From: Bugulina stolonifera
Taxonomy: Eukaryota; Bryozoa; Gymnolaemata; Cheilostomatida; Bugulidae
Assembly (NCBI GenBank): GCA_935421135.1
Contig: OW285192.1
Coordinates: 5,809,501 to 5,873,500, forward strand
Length of the DNA: 64,000 bases
Direction: 5' to 3'
Made by a program: the position numbers and the translations under genes. The first letter of the stretch is position 1. Each line of letters opens with the position of its first letter. A model generated the notes under the pieces. It saw only the letters and a list, made by a program, of their open reading frames with translations, had not been told where the DNA came from and made no database searches. This document shows positions 22,757-34,331 of this stretch, in pieces.

Positions 22757-23569
22757 ATGGCTGCAATTATAAGCAGATGTGTGATCTCAGGGAATAAATT
22801 AATAACGATTATATTTTATCAAATCTCTTGCAACAGTGTCTAAAATCTGCTTTTTCTGTGCATGGGTAATATTTTCTTCCCAAGACAATGTTGGAGTACT
22901 ACATTGTATTACTACACTATCGTTTCATTACCCCATCTACTCTCACTTACACACACCAAATCTCTTACTACGCTTATATATTCCAAGATGACCCAATACT
23001 CAATCGCTGCTTTGCAATAAATAAAGATGCAATTTTTAAACCTTTCTGTGCATGCCTACGTCATTGTGAGTCATTGTGATCACCGACAATACATTAATCA
23101 TAGCTGTCTTTGTCAAGTATTATTATTATAACAGTGACTACATGATTGTATAATCTGCTTATTCTTTGCAAGGGGAAAGTTTCCTTCCCAAACTGCTATT
23201 GGAATATTCGATAGGGCCACAACTACACCAATGCTTCACTACTCCAGCATCTTTCACTTACATGCATGATAAATCTCTTGTTTATAGCCTACGTTCCAAG
23301 AGTACCCTCTACTCATTCTCCATTTTGTAATAAATTAAGAGACACTTTCTTATGTTTCTGTGTGTGTGGCATTATGATAGCTGCCATTATACACAAATTG
23401 AGATCATCAAGAATCTACATTAGCCCTTAGACTCTATGAAGTTGAGTTCCTACAATGCTTTTTACCGCTCTTTGCCACCTTTTGCTGTCCTTTGCCCCCT
23501 TTGCCGCAATGTTTCGTCTTTATTTCTGCTTTTATGGGCTTTTACTGAAATCATATTGCAACAGCAACT

Positions 23570-25004
23570 ACATCGACCAATCTCTCTGACAAGCATCCCC
23601 TGCAAACTGCTCGAACATGTTGTACTCAGAAATCTTCTGGAGAAGATGGACATTTGGCTCCATAAAAGACAACATGGATTCAGAAAAGGGCTCTCGTGTG
23701 AAACTCAGATATGTGTCACCCTGCATGAGATCATGGGTGCGACTGACAAAAAGTCTAGTGTGCATGCCGCAGTTTTGGACCTGTCAAAAGCTTTTGATCG
23801 TGTGCCACACACACTACTAATGCAAAAACTGTCAGAGATTCCTGGTATGGAAAGTTACCTGCTGGACTGGATACATGATTTCTTATGCAACAGATCACAA
23901 ACTGTGGTGCTGGATGGTGTGAGATCTGGCTCACTGCCATTGACATCAGGAGTTCCGCAGGGCTCGGTGCTGGGCCCTGTGTTGTTTCTGGTGTATATTA
24001 ATGACCTCCCCAGCCATGTTGATTGCTCTGTTGGCCTCTTTGCTGATGATACCCTTATGTACCAAGATGTAAACAACACAACCGATGAGAGGAGATTTCA
24101 AACCAATCTTGAGTCACTGAACACCTGGGCTAAAACATGGGGAATGTGCTTCAATGCCAAAAAGTGTAAGATCATCGCCTTCCACCCCCAAAGAGCAGTC
24201 CCTGAGTATACTATGAATAGTCTAGTGCTGGAGCACACAGATTACTGCAAATACCTGGGAGTGATACTGCAGTCAGACTTGAAGTTCACCAACCATATAG
24301 CTGATAAAATCTGCAAAGCCAGAAAGCAAGTTGGGATGATCAGGAGAGCCCTCTACTGGGCACCTGAGCGAGCTAGGTTAATAGCGTACAGATCTCTCTG
24401 CCTTCCTCACCTAGAATATGCTTCCTGCGCATGGGATCCCTCTACAAGTAAAGAGATTGAGGCACTAGAGATGGTGCAAAACCAAGGTGTGAGAATGATC
24501 TGTGGCATCAAAGGAAGGAGAGGTGTTACAGAGGCCAAAGAGAAACTTCAACTCCAACAGCTGGACATCCGACGCAGGAACTCTCGAGTAAAGCTTTTGC
24601 TAGATATACTGTCAAGAGAAGAAGCCCATCCTGCTCTCTGTGCATCATATGATGAAATCATGGAGCAACCTCAGACAACAGTTAAGACTAGATCACAGTG
24701 TAGAAACGAACCGCGGTCTATTGGAGCCACTGGGAACTGTTTCCATAACAGCTTTCTACCCCGCACAATACGAGACCTTAAAAAAGAATAAACATTAGCA
24801 GAAGAACAACACAACTAATACTAAAATACTACATGGGTACCCACTTGTACCCACTCTGAAACCAAATATCTTACCCATGAGATGGTATATGGAACAATGT
24901 CCTTATGATAATTTATGTACAAAAATTGAGGCACGACCCTTCCGCCCCTAGGCGGTCTAGCGTAATGTCGTCATTGATGTAAGTTGATGTAAGTTGATGT
25001 AAAT
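23570..25004 (+). mobile_element. 5'-truncated non-LTR retrotransposon (CR1/Jockey-like)
   Basis: Contains the 3' part of a reverse transcriptase and a 3' end made of three TGATGTAAGT-type units (24974-25004), as CR1-like elements end in short tandem repeats rather than poly(A). The element is cut off at its 5' end inside the fingers domain; endonuclease and ORF1 are missing. Confidence 0.85.
23574..24791 (+). pseudogene. LINE reverse transcriptase fragment
   Basis: An open frame of about 405 residues of LINE origin (the ~46 codons before 23574 in the same frame are flanking sequence). RT motifs appear in order: RPISLTSIPCKLLEHVV, QHGFRKGLSCETQ, AVLDLSKAFDRVPH, LTSGVPQGSVLGPVLF and the catalytic FADD box (24039-24050). 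Then come the thumb CKYLGVIL and a C-terminal region with RSLCLPHLEYASCAWDP. The catalytic aspartates are present, yet the protein cannot be complete because the N-terminal endonuclease is gone. Family knowledge places FADD-box RTs of this type in the CR1/Jockey group; finer placement needs a tree. Confidence 0.88.
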
Positions 25005-26290
25005 ACTCAACTGTATTCTGGGAGCAGAAAAAAATATAGGTCAGATGAGATAATTTTGAGAATAGCGTGTTAGAAAACTTTTATTTGTACATGTAGCTAG
25101 ATAGTAGATAGCCATTATATTATTATTTCCCTGGTTAATTGTTACCCACTCTTGATGCTCGCCTACCATTTCAATACATACTAGAACAGGTTTGATGTTT
25201 TAGCAGCGTGATAGGAACATCTCTTTGCACGTTGGCAGTTACCACGTCCACTTCCTGGCTAGTAGTAGTACCTCATCTATACCCCTGCTATTTATTCATG
25301 AACTAGCACACACTCAATGTTCTAAATTCAGTGGTCAAATACAATCACCACGTGGGAGGCACAGATCATTTCAACCTACGCTGAAGGTTTATTATGCTGT
25401 AGGTCAAACTGGCAAAAATGGTGGAAGTATGCATTTTGGCATTAGTACACAATATTTCTCTCGTAAACAGTCATATTCTCTAGGGGACGGATAGGTCAGG
25501 GGAGGACAGCTGCCCTAAATCACTGAAGACATGCTGGCTAGATAGACGTTGCAAGAAATCCAAAGAGGGGCTTTAGCAGTAGAAGAAGATGCTCTACATT
25601 GCACAGTTGCACATGCTCTGCCTGCAATCTGCACAGGCAATACTTTATTAGCAAGCACGCTCAGCCGCACCAGTTATGATAATTTTTGTGGTATACATCT
25701 AGAGAGAGAGCTTTTCCATCTATACTAGTGTCTGAAATGCATGAAATTTATTATACGATATTGTATTTAGATTTATCCATTTGGAACATTTTTGTCTGAG
25801 CATCAACTATTGAGATAAACAATAAATCTATTATGCAGTATGTGCACGTATTCGTTCATATATAAATACAGTGCAGTGTAGTATTGGTTATTTTAACAAG
25901 GTAGCTAGCTACTCTAATGTATTCATGGTAGTAACCAAAGAAACATAGCAGGAAATTATTCCCCTCTTGAATACACAATATAAAGTTGTACAGACTAGAG
26001 GGTACGATGAGTTAGCCCATAGCTTTGTGCATCGATTGAAATGATGAAAATAACATAGCTAAATTTCATTACTTTCTTGGATATTCCATGTAGGTGGCAC
26101 AGAGTCAAGGCATGTATCAATGCGTAGAGAGCTTTCTGCTGATTTAGAATAAATATGCATTACTTAATCTTCAATTGTTGACACTTTTCACACAAAATGC
26201 ATAATAATGACACCGTGTCCACAAGCCTGCTAACTGCTAATTGTCTTGGGACAGAAATGCCCATTGAATTTGAACACATGTTTTTGGTAA
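25005..26290. other. Intergenic, nothing recognised
   Basis: No supported exon or element boundary. A 25225-25494 open frame has no recognisable domain. Confidence 0.4.
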
Positions 26291-26960
26291 TTATCTGTAT
26301 TGCAACAGTAACCATAATCTGCTTATCCTCTGTAAAGCGAATATTTCCTTTCCAAGACACTGTTGGAGTGCTAATTAGTACCACAACATGTATACTATTG
26401 TTTCATCACCCTATCCTCTTTTACTTACACATATGGTACATTCTACATTGTAAGTCTATTGCTTAGCTTGTGTTCCAAGACAACCCTCTAATTACTCTTT
26501 GTTTTTCGATGGATAAAAAGACACTTTTAAAAATATGTGTATGTGTAAGAAGTTATGATAGCTGTCGTTATGAACAGAATTGTGATCACCAATAATGCAT
26601 TAATTATTACTATTTTTTGTCAGATATTAGTATTACAACAGTGACTATAATCTGCTTATCCTTTACAAGGGGACACTGTTGGTGTGCTTCCTACAACCAC
26701 GACACTGATGTTTAATTATCCCATCCTCCCTATCTTACATATGTGCTAAATCTCTCCCTTAGCTTACGTTCTGAAACTACCTCTACTCACTCTCCGTTCT
26801 ACAAAAATAAAAAGACCATTCCAAAATTTCTCTCTGCGTGCGTAAAGCATCATGAGGATGACAATTTTGAACAGAATTTTTATCACCAAGAAAACACTAA
26901 CTGCGGCTACTTCTCGTCAAATACTATCATTGTAACAAAGACTCTAACATGCTTATTCTT

Positions 26961-28150
26961 TGATTTAAGTTATACTTAATTGATCCAATAGCCAATATTT
27001 TTAGTTACATTTTGCTTGATGTTTGCATTGTTTTTTATCCATTATCTTAAATTATAAAAAAACATATAAATAACTTCAACCTCCTATCTCTAACTCTTTT
27101 CATTGAGGGGAACTCATAAATTGTACTAGGTTGAAACAGTGTTGTTTAGTCAAACGCAATGCAATGGGCAGGATCAAGTTAAAATTCACAACACATATTG
27201 ATCAAATAATGTCAACATGTGGCAACTGTTGCCGACACCAACCACCAAAATCTAAATTTAGCTTACTAAATGGCAACCAATGTAACAACTCCACGAAGAT
27301 CAAAGACTATAATTAAGCTCTATGTCTTTCCCAAAGGCAACAGCGCCACAAGAAAAGTGGAAGCCAAGTTATCTGGAGCAATTCTTCTGACAGTGAAATA
27401 AAATGTGTTTACATCATAATAACCACTGAACAGGACAGCAGCTGTGACCTTCAAAGCTAATGGACCTGAGCAACGCTGATCTACAAACAGAAACAGCTGC
27501 TTCCTGCACACTTAATCTCCAAGACTCTAACAGAGTGTGCCGCTTACTTTGTCTTGGCTCATTTCACAGTGACCAGCCCAGAGTTTTGCAACAATAAGAG
27601 ATTTAATGTACGTCACCATCACAGAATTATACCATCCTTACCATGGAATGATGAAGTGCGGTGATAAAATTATGACATTCAGACAATAGGATAACGAGGC
27701 ATGTTAATTATAAGATTATATTATTTAGATGATGGTCATATACGTCCACATAAGCTAACCACAGAGTATATATGAAAACACCAACCTCTTTTTTCTTTGA
27801 CTCATTTCACTGCAATAAACCCAAGCATCTTACAATAGTAACTTAATTATTTCATGCACATCTGCACAGTGTTCTTATCACGAAAAAAGGGGAAAAATAA
27901 TTTATTATATTGTAAGCTGATCTCATTCTGACAACACTGTGATGACAGTAACTTATTCAAGATCATTTGGTAGTGCTCATTCATGCATCAAATATAGATC
28001 ATTTCCTGTAAACCAGTTTATATATAAAGGTCGTAAGTATACATATACAACATAATATACAGGTGTGGTTCGTGGTTTGTGGTTCATCACAGTTCATTGC
28101 TATACAGTATAAGTCTATTATACACTGTACTAGATCTGCCAGGGAAAACT
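26961..28150. other. Intergenic, nothing recognised
   Basis: AT-rich. No supported exon. It may contain the promoter of the NHL-like gene near its right end (TATATAAAGG at 28020-28029). Confidence 0.35.
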
Positions 28151-28174
28151 ATGAGGTGGCTACTTGTACTAACT
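28151..28174 (+). CDS. NHL-like gene exon 1 (start of signal peptide)
   Basis: ATG plus seven codons (MRWLLVLT) followed by donor GTGAGT; phase 0. Supported mainly because exon 2 continues the hydrophobic core in frame. Confidence 0.5.
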
Positions 28175-30524
28175 GTGAGTACTCTGAACACGTAGAACAT
28201 ATATACTACCATGCTACTATTATGCATTGTGACGATGTTTATTATTGCTTTGGGGTAACATTGTGTCTTATGACAAAATCATACACTATGTTTCAAGATT
28301 ATTATTTAGTACAATCTTTTTTATTCCATAAATTTCTAGGGTTTGCCGGTTCTTTTAATGGCAGTGAGGGTTGAAGCAAGTGTTGGAGAAGTAAATAGGT
28401 AAGCTCATTCTTGTTACTAGCATGTACTGTACTTGGTGAAATACCACTTCTGTTTCTGTGATGTTGCAGCCGTTACAACTTAAACCGCATGCTAGGAATA
28501 CTGAATGCTGCATTTGCTTGAGTATCAAAAATTGCATGATGCAATGAGCATCCCCGTACATTATATATTACTCAATCTGCATACAGTGTACTGTTTCGGT
28601 GTCTAACACTTCATCAGTGCAGCTCAGAGATATGCCTGGGAGCACACCTTAGCAATACTGTATATTTACAGCAAAACGTATTTAAAAGGTTTGAAATCCA
28701 TTGAACTAAAGTTCTCAAGCTGCCAGAGACAGCGAGAATTGCGTAATGCCACCAGTTCAGTATATCTCCCAGGTAAAGTGCTCAAGAAATTGGTATTGCT
28801 ACCAATTTCGAGCGTAATACTCAATCTGCATACAGTGTACTGTTTCGGTGTCTAACACTTCATCAGTGCAGCTCAGAGATATGCCTGGGAGCACATCTTA
28901 GCAATACTGTATATTACATGAATTATTATTGATAAGATAGAATTGTAATTCTTATGGTTCAGAGACTCACCAAATTGGTGTTTAAACATCATGATGAGTT
29001 TAACAGACTATCATATTATGACATGCTACAATTAGTGCAATATATCAGCCTACTTGTGGTTAAACTATTGCTTGATTTTAATTATGGAACTACATGTATA
29101 TGTATCCAAGGGCTTTCTACTCCTATTGGAATGCATGAGTGTAGTGCATGAACATGATCATCCTCTTTTTTCTCCTCAAGAGAAATCTACAGCTATTCAC
29201 TCCATATATCGACAACAGCGCTAGGGTTGCTGTTTTACCACAATTAAAATGACGACGCGCCATTTGTCGCCTAATATCCCTCTATTACTTAATGAGTTTT
29301 AGTATGTACCAATTAAGGCAAAATTTAAAAATAGAGACTTACCAATGGTTGAGCTTATTGCTGACATCGGCATAAGTCCATTGCAGAGGATAAGCACACA
29401 GTGCTACAATATAGGCTGGGATGAGATGCTTTAATATTGTCCTGATGTCCCCCTTTTTCTATATAATGTCATAATAACATTACTGCGCTTTGACTCACCT
29501 ACACCTGCACAATGTTGTAATGCATGATTCCCACATATATGCAGAACTTTAATACAATTCATGTATGCGTGTACTTGTAAATCCTGTATTACAGTGATCA
29601 TCAATAACATTCAGTGATTGATTTTTATTTTGTATCGACTTAGAACATCCAGGGCAATCGGGGATATTCTTTCGCACCAACAAATCGACATTTCATATGG
29701 AGGTAGACTTACATGTAGAAGGAAAGGAGAGCCTCTTTCGCATTCTTTACAGCTCAGACTCTGTTATAAACACTACTGATGGTCAAAGCACCTCTGAAGT
29801 TTTGTTTATACCAAGTACTACCATTTATGGTTTCACACAGCTAAACTCAGCCGAGATTGCTCTAGCAGACTACAATGGAGGATGCGTAAAAATAATAAAC
29901 AGAGAGTCCCCTTCTCTAAGAACATTAGCAGGGATTTGTGGCTGCTCAGGGTTTCAAGATGGAATGGTGGGGACAGGAAAATTGGATCGACCATATGGCG
30001 TGATGCTTGATGCTACAAACCACAATAGATTATTTATCACTGACAAAACTCCAGCTTTAAGGTATGTGGATCTGTCAACTCAGGAGTTGGGTACAATTCC
30101 TGCTTCTCGACTTGACAACCCTCTTGGGATGGTGCAAAACAACAACAAGTTGTATGTAATGAATTGGCATTACATCTCAGAAGTAAACTGGTCAGAGAGT
30201 GACATATATACTCATACTATCATAGCCGGTTCCACTTCCAATGGTGATGCCGTTGGCAGCTTTAATGAAGCTAGGTTTGGAAGGCCGGCGGAAATGGCAA
30301 AAGTTGCAAAAGATCTATATATCGTAACAGATACGGATAACACTAAGCTCAAACAGTTGAACATGAGGACACGTAGAGTAGATCCAGTATGCTTCAGAGG
30401 CCAATTTCCCTGTGCAACAGGTGCAGACTTGTGGTTCAAACCATACTCTCTACTTTTTGTCGAGCCAAACAATTTGTACGTTGGACAGACTCATGCCATC
30501 TATAAGTTCACCGTGCTTAGTTAA
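28151..30524 (+). CDS. NHL-like beta-propeller gene, probably secreted
   Basis: Exon 1, 28151-28174, encodes MRWLLVLT (donor GTGAGT). Exon 2, 28340-28398 (acceptor TTCTAG, donor GTAAGC), adds GLPVLLMAVRVEASVGEVN; together they form a convincing signal peptide split by an intron. The main exon, 29644-30524 (acceptor ACTTAG, stop TAA 30522-30524), encodes about 293 residues with NHL-type blades: LAGICGCSGFQDG then LDRPYGVMLDA, LDNPLGMVQNNNKLYVMN, DAVGSFNEARFGRPAEMAKV and WFKPYSLLFVEPNNLYVG. Four to five blades are visible, fewer than the six of a closed NHL propeller, so blades may be degenerate or supplied elsewhere. Exon 2 ends in phase 2 but the main exon opens in phase 1, so at least one exon between 28399 and 29643 is missing from this model. 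No membrane helix. It sits between receptor genes A and B and is unrelated to them. Confidence 0.65.
28340..28398 (+). CDS. NHL-like gene exon 2 (rest of signal peptide)
   Basis: Acceptor TTTCTAG, donor GTAAGC, encoding GLPVLLMAVRVEASVGEVN. Phase 0 in, phase 2 out. Confidence 0.5.
28570..28915 (+). repeat. Pair of 97-bp direct repeats
   Basis: 28570-28666 and 28819-28915 (offset 249) are identical except for one C/T, both containing TGTACTGTTTCGGTGTCTAA and GAGATATGCCTGGGAGCACA. Between them lies a perfect 10-bp hairpin, 28786-28809 (arm GAAATTGGTA). They fall in an intron of the NHL-like gene. Confidence 0.85.
29644..30524 (+). CDS. NHL-like gene main exon
   Basis: Continuous 881-base coding exon, ending at TAA. 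It begins HPGQSGIFFRTNKSTFHMEV. Upstream of the internal ATG at 29697 the frame stays open back to the splice acceptor at 29643, so that ATG is probably not the start. Confidence 0.75.
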
Positions 30525-31689
30525 GTGTAGTTATGGCAATGTATACTCTTCTAATTATATTGCAAGCAATTATTAGCAGATACATGTAGATAAACCTGTC
30601 AATGCACTTTTGCCTACCATGTAAAATATACATGCCAAGTTTATGCTTACTGCTTTTCTCTGATGTGTTTCTATTGCAAGTTAATTCTCTTCTATCAGGT
30701 TCTATTTAACATATTATTATAACATGTATTACCTCATACTTGTGTGTTGGGATTAACTGCAGTGTATTAGTTTTCTTCAGAAAATAATATTTGCATACTT
30801 TAGTATCAAGCCATGCTCTGTATTTGCTATTACAAGTAAAAGTACATTGCAGCTGCACAGAAAACTGACTGTGCAGTCACATACAAGTACAAGTACACAG
30901 TCAAATGTAATAAAAATTGTAAAGCATTTGTGAGCACAGGTACAAATACTGCAGAAGGCAGCTTTTACATTGGAACACCTGAATGCCACCAAATCAATGT
31001 TAACAATGTGAATTTAAGAAATTTCTCTGTGAGACATGTAAAGCAAAGAGTCATGTCATATTAACAGAGTTGCGCTCAAAGCAGCAGTGAATAGTGTTAG
31101 CGTGTGTGGGCAAGTGAACACAATTCTGCCTATAGTAGCACAAACTAAAAACAAACCTAAATTAGAAAGGGTACCATAAGCATATACATAAATCAAGAGT
31201 CACAACTCCTTCATGACCCATTGCAATGTTAAGTGTTTATGTGAACATTTTAGTGTTAGTGGTGAGAATGTGTGTGATAATTGACTTCTAGTTTTTGTTC
31301 ATCATTTTACAGAGCTCCTACAGAATTCAGGTGAATATTCGCTTATTACAGCATTCTCCATTAATTGTGCTTATCATGAGCTTATCAATGTATACAGTCA
31401 GGTTGTTTGGCTAGTTAACACGCAATGCATGTAAGTCTTATACTAATATATTTATCTTAAGCTTACATTTAATTTGTTGATGTTAAAAAGGAAGAATTTC
31501 CATAAATTACCAGACCCAATTAAAAATCTGAATAGATTGCTGAATAGTGCTTCAATACAGCTATTCAAAAAGGTCTGCCGGTGCTACAGCAGATGATGGT
31601 AATCTGCCACAAATTGATCTCAAACAAAGGCAGTCTGTGTCGTCTGAGTAACCCAGTTAACCTTGTTATTAAGCACATGGAAAGCTATT
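30525..31689. other. 3' region of NHL-like gene and MITE fragment
   Basis: No further coding exon. About 31020-31215 matches the right half of the piggyBac-like MITE at 6267 (GTGTGGGCAAG, TATAGTAGCACAAA, CATAAATCAAGAGTCA), a decayed second copy without a clear TTAA. Confidence 0.5.
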
Positions 31690-32350
31690 TACCCTAAAAC
31701 CAGATACATTTTGCGAGTTTTAACTTTAAACCACTACTGTCGCACCATTCAATATTTTCAAATAATCTTGTTCATCCTTTTTCATTAAGATTGATGTGTT
31801 GTTTGTGTTTGGTATCCTAGCTGCTGCCAAGAAACTGCTCTTTTAATATTGGCTAATTTCACCTTCAATCAGCCTATGTTGGGAATTTTGGAAGCACTCA
31901 AGCAGTCAATATAAAGCAGTGCTACAGAGATAGCCATAGGACTCTCAATGCATTGCATTGTTTTTTGTGGGCATGACTCTAACTTACTTATTCATCACTG
32001 TGCACAAGAGTTATTTATAGAATGACAGTTAGTGTTGGCTGAATAAGATTACTGGGCTATTTGATGTTAGTAGTTTACCTATGTACATAAGTTACAAGTA
32101 TAGACTTAGGACAGGCATAGCCATAGGAACTTAACAGGTCTCAATGCTGAATGGAGGTCATAACAGCCAATATTCAAATGAGTTTATCTTGGCTGCCACT
32201 AGGTTTACAGAGACAAATAGCACATCAATCTTGATGAAATAAGATGACCAGTATTCTATGCAAATATTGAATGGTGAGACAGTAGTGGTTTAACTAGTGA
32301 CAAACTCGCAAATAATTTCCATCGCTATTAATATCTGCTTTCAAACTGAT
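31690..32350. mobile_element. Foldback DNA element with long internal inverted repeats
   Basis: The left end is TACCCTAAAACCAGATA. Long inner arms, 31711-31798 and 32221-32312, are imperfect reverse complements (shared words: TTTGCGAGTTT, AAACCACTACTGTC, ACCATTCAATATTT, AAGATTGATGTG). The right terminus is degenerate near 32340. A related end occurs inverted at 32660-32771, closing with TTTTAGGGTA. No transposase. Confidence 0.6.
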
Positions 32351-32659
32351 TTAAATAATTTCTGGTTTAAACAGACCATACATGCAGCTATATAGCTATA
32401 TGATACATAGTTTAATATTTTACAAAGCAGCATGTATTTGCTATAATATAATGGTAAGTAGCCTAGAGTAGGAGCTTAATCAGAGGACTTTTTAACAAGC
32501 TATGGTAATTACTTTACCTCACAGGTAGGCTTGCTGCACTATATAGGAGTTAGCTGTAGTTTTGTACTGTATGTAAGTGGGGTTTAAATCTGAGTAAACA
32601 TAGAGCTTAGCTAAGCTTGGTTTTAATGCTGAAATATGCTTAAACATCAATTTTGGGAC

Positions 32660-32771
32660 TTAAACAAATTTCGCGATAGGCCAAACTCGCTAAATATTTC
32701 TATCGCAAATTGCTCCAGGATTAGCAAACTCGCGAAACTTTCTTCCGCGAAATATTTCTGCTTTTAGGGTA
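32660..32771. mobile_element. Fragment of the same foldback family
   Basis: Contains TTCGCGATAGGCCAAACTCG and AAACTCGCGAAACTTTC and ends in CTTTTAGGGTA, the inverted form of the 31690 terminus. It could be a second copy or the outer right end of one larger element, 31690-32771. Confidence 0.5.
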
Positions 32772-34267
32772 TTCAATAATTTTTCTATTAATTAAGAGTT
32801 TATAATTTAATTCTACACTTTTGATAACATGATGCTTAACCAGATATATTCACTTGTCTTATTTATTTCAGGCATCAAGGAAGTTCAATTAGCAAGAAAA
32901 CTTCTCATTTATTTGAGGGTATTCTACAATATTAGAAGACAACTTCATCGAGTTTTCAAAATACTTCCATGAGGGAATAGAGGTAGTGAGTAGCTTATTA
33001 TCCAGTATTTTTTCAAAATACACATAACAACTGGTGGTAAAACAATATTAGTGCTGAAAGAGAAACAACCAACTAAAGTTAGCATAAATGACTTCCAATT
33101 ATATTTCTCTGCTCATACGTTGTGCAGGTGAGGACAACTCAGGAGGACTACCAAGCCTTTGGGGTTAATTCCGCTTTAAAGTGAAAGCAGTCTCAAAGGC
33201 TGTGTGATCTTCCTGAGTTGTCCTCTCTTGTATGACAAGGGGAAATACATATTGGAAACCATTGAGGCTAAATTTAGTTATTTATTTCTCTTCCGGCAAC
33301 AGTATTGTTTAATCACAAGTAGTTATGTGTATTTTAGAGAAACACAGGAAGTTAGGCTACCTACTACCTCCATACTCTTATGGGAGGTTTTAGAAGATAT
33401 GAAGAAGTTGTCTACTCCTTATAGTATAGCCTCAAATCAATGTTCGAAGTGGAACAAATGAGGTGTTATATATTATTGTGGGTAAACAGTAGTACCTACT
33501 TAGGATTTGCCACAGATACATGTATGTCTCATATTATGTTATTTAGTAAAACCTATTAACATAGAAATAAAAAATCTTGAAAAGCTAATTTGATCAAAAT
33601 ATTAAGTTGACTAAGTTAGCGACTTGTCGATGGCTGCAGGCGTGAGAGGTATATCTATAATGAGCACAATGTAGTCAAGCAAATTTTTGGTTTCAAGTGG
33701 CCCTACTATACATCTGTAACTTTCACTATAAATGGCATGATAATTATTTTGTATGACCTTGATAGTCTAGCAAATAATAGCCCTACACAGATGCTGAAGT
33801 GCTTAGTGGACCATAAAGTGTACAATACCATGACTACAGAGGTGATACGTTGCCTGGTCCATGTTTCTGCAGGAATACAAGCTCTATTTGATTAGTTTTG
33901 ACCCTTTAAATTTCACCTACATTAATACGTACATATACATGTACTTGTATATCAGTAAATAGCCTAAGTGCTAGTCATAGCTTGATTGGCTTGTACTTGT
34001 ATATTACTATAGCCTAAGTACCAGTCATAGCTTGATTGAGAGAGGTACATGTAATTTAGGGTTCATTGTTGTAGGGCAACTCATAGCAAGGACTTTGGTG
34101 CCGTGTGCAATTGCTAATAACAAACAATGCAATTGATTGTTGAATTTGAAGCCATGAGTAACAATGGTATTATATTAATGTCATTTTTTCACATTATTTA
34201 TAGCTGGTTATTGACTCTATAGAATGGATTTTTTTGTTGTTCCTAACTTGTAATAATATCTAGCACT
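32772..34267. other. Intergenic with hairpin and short duplication, upstream of gene B
   Basis: Contains the hairpin 33130-33225 and a 52-bp tandem duplication (33941-33992 and 33993-34038, sharing TAGCCTAAGT and AGTCATAGCTTGATTG). A 33-codon open stretch at 32873-32971 after a good acceptor (TATTTCAG) is a weak exon candidate. No promoter element could be assigned to gene B with confidence. Confidence 0.45.
33130..33225. ncRNA. Long imperfect hairpin, possible small-RNA precursor or MITE
   Basis: Arms 33130-33161 and 33194-33225 pair over 32 bases with about five mismatches (outer 14 bases GAGGACAACTCAGG match exactly). A secondary small stem (GCTTT/AAAGC) lies in the 32-base loop. The size fits a microRNA precursor, but a foldback MITE fits as well; expression is unknown. 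Confidence 0.35.
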
Positions 34268-34331
34268 ATGTCAGCTTGGCTCAGTCTTGGGGTTGCTCTC
34301 AGCATTGGCATAGTTCCATCTAAGGGACAAG
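34268..34331 (+). CDS. Gene B exon 1: signal peptide
   Basis: ATG 34268, encoding MSAWLSLGVALSIGIVPSKG then QG, donor GTAACT, phase 1. The exon end (CAAGgtaact) is the same as in gene C exon 1 at 63592. Confidence 0.8.

Larger units (their letters stand above)
22757..26960 (+). repeat. Diverged tandem array of ~300-330 bp units, interrupted
   Basis: The landmark AATCTGCTTATYCTTTGCAAGG or a close variant recurs at about 22844, 23152, 26316, 26648 and 26946. Between landmarks other words recur in the same order: CCAAGACAATGTTGGAGT, a poly-pyrimidine stretch with CTTACACA, GATAGCTGYCATTAT and TGATCACCAATA. Spacing is about 308 bases in the left block and about 332 and 298 in the right block. 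The LINE at 23570-25004 and other sequence separate the blocks. I see no coding capacity in the unit. Confidence 0.7.

Noticed and set aside
23436..23573. N-terminal 46 codons in frame with the LINE RT
   Set aside because: They precede the truncation point, show no RT homology and overlap the end of a tandem repeat unit; treated as flanking sequence.
25225..25494. 89-codon open frame
   Set aside because: No domain, no splice context and no second copy; left as intergenic.
28063..28374. 103-codon frame overlapping the start of the NHL-like gene
   Set aside because: A different frame from the signal-peptide exons, no domain, and it crosses both splice sites of the preferred model.
32873..32971. 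33-codon open stretch after a good acceptor
   Set aside because: No partner exon in either direction and no recognisable sequence; it could be chance.
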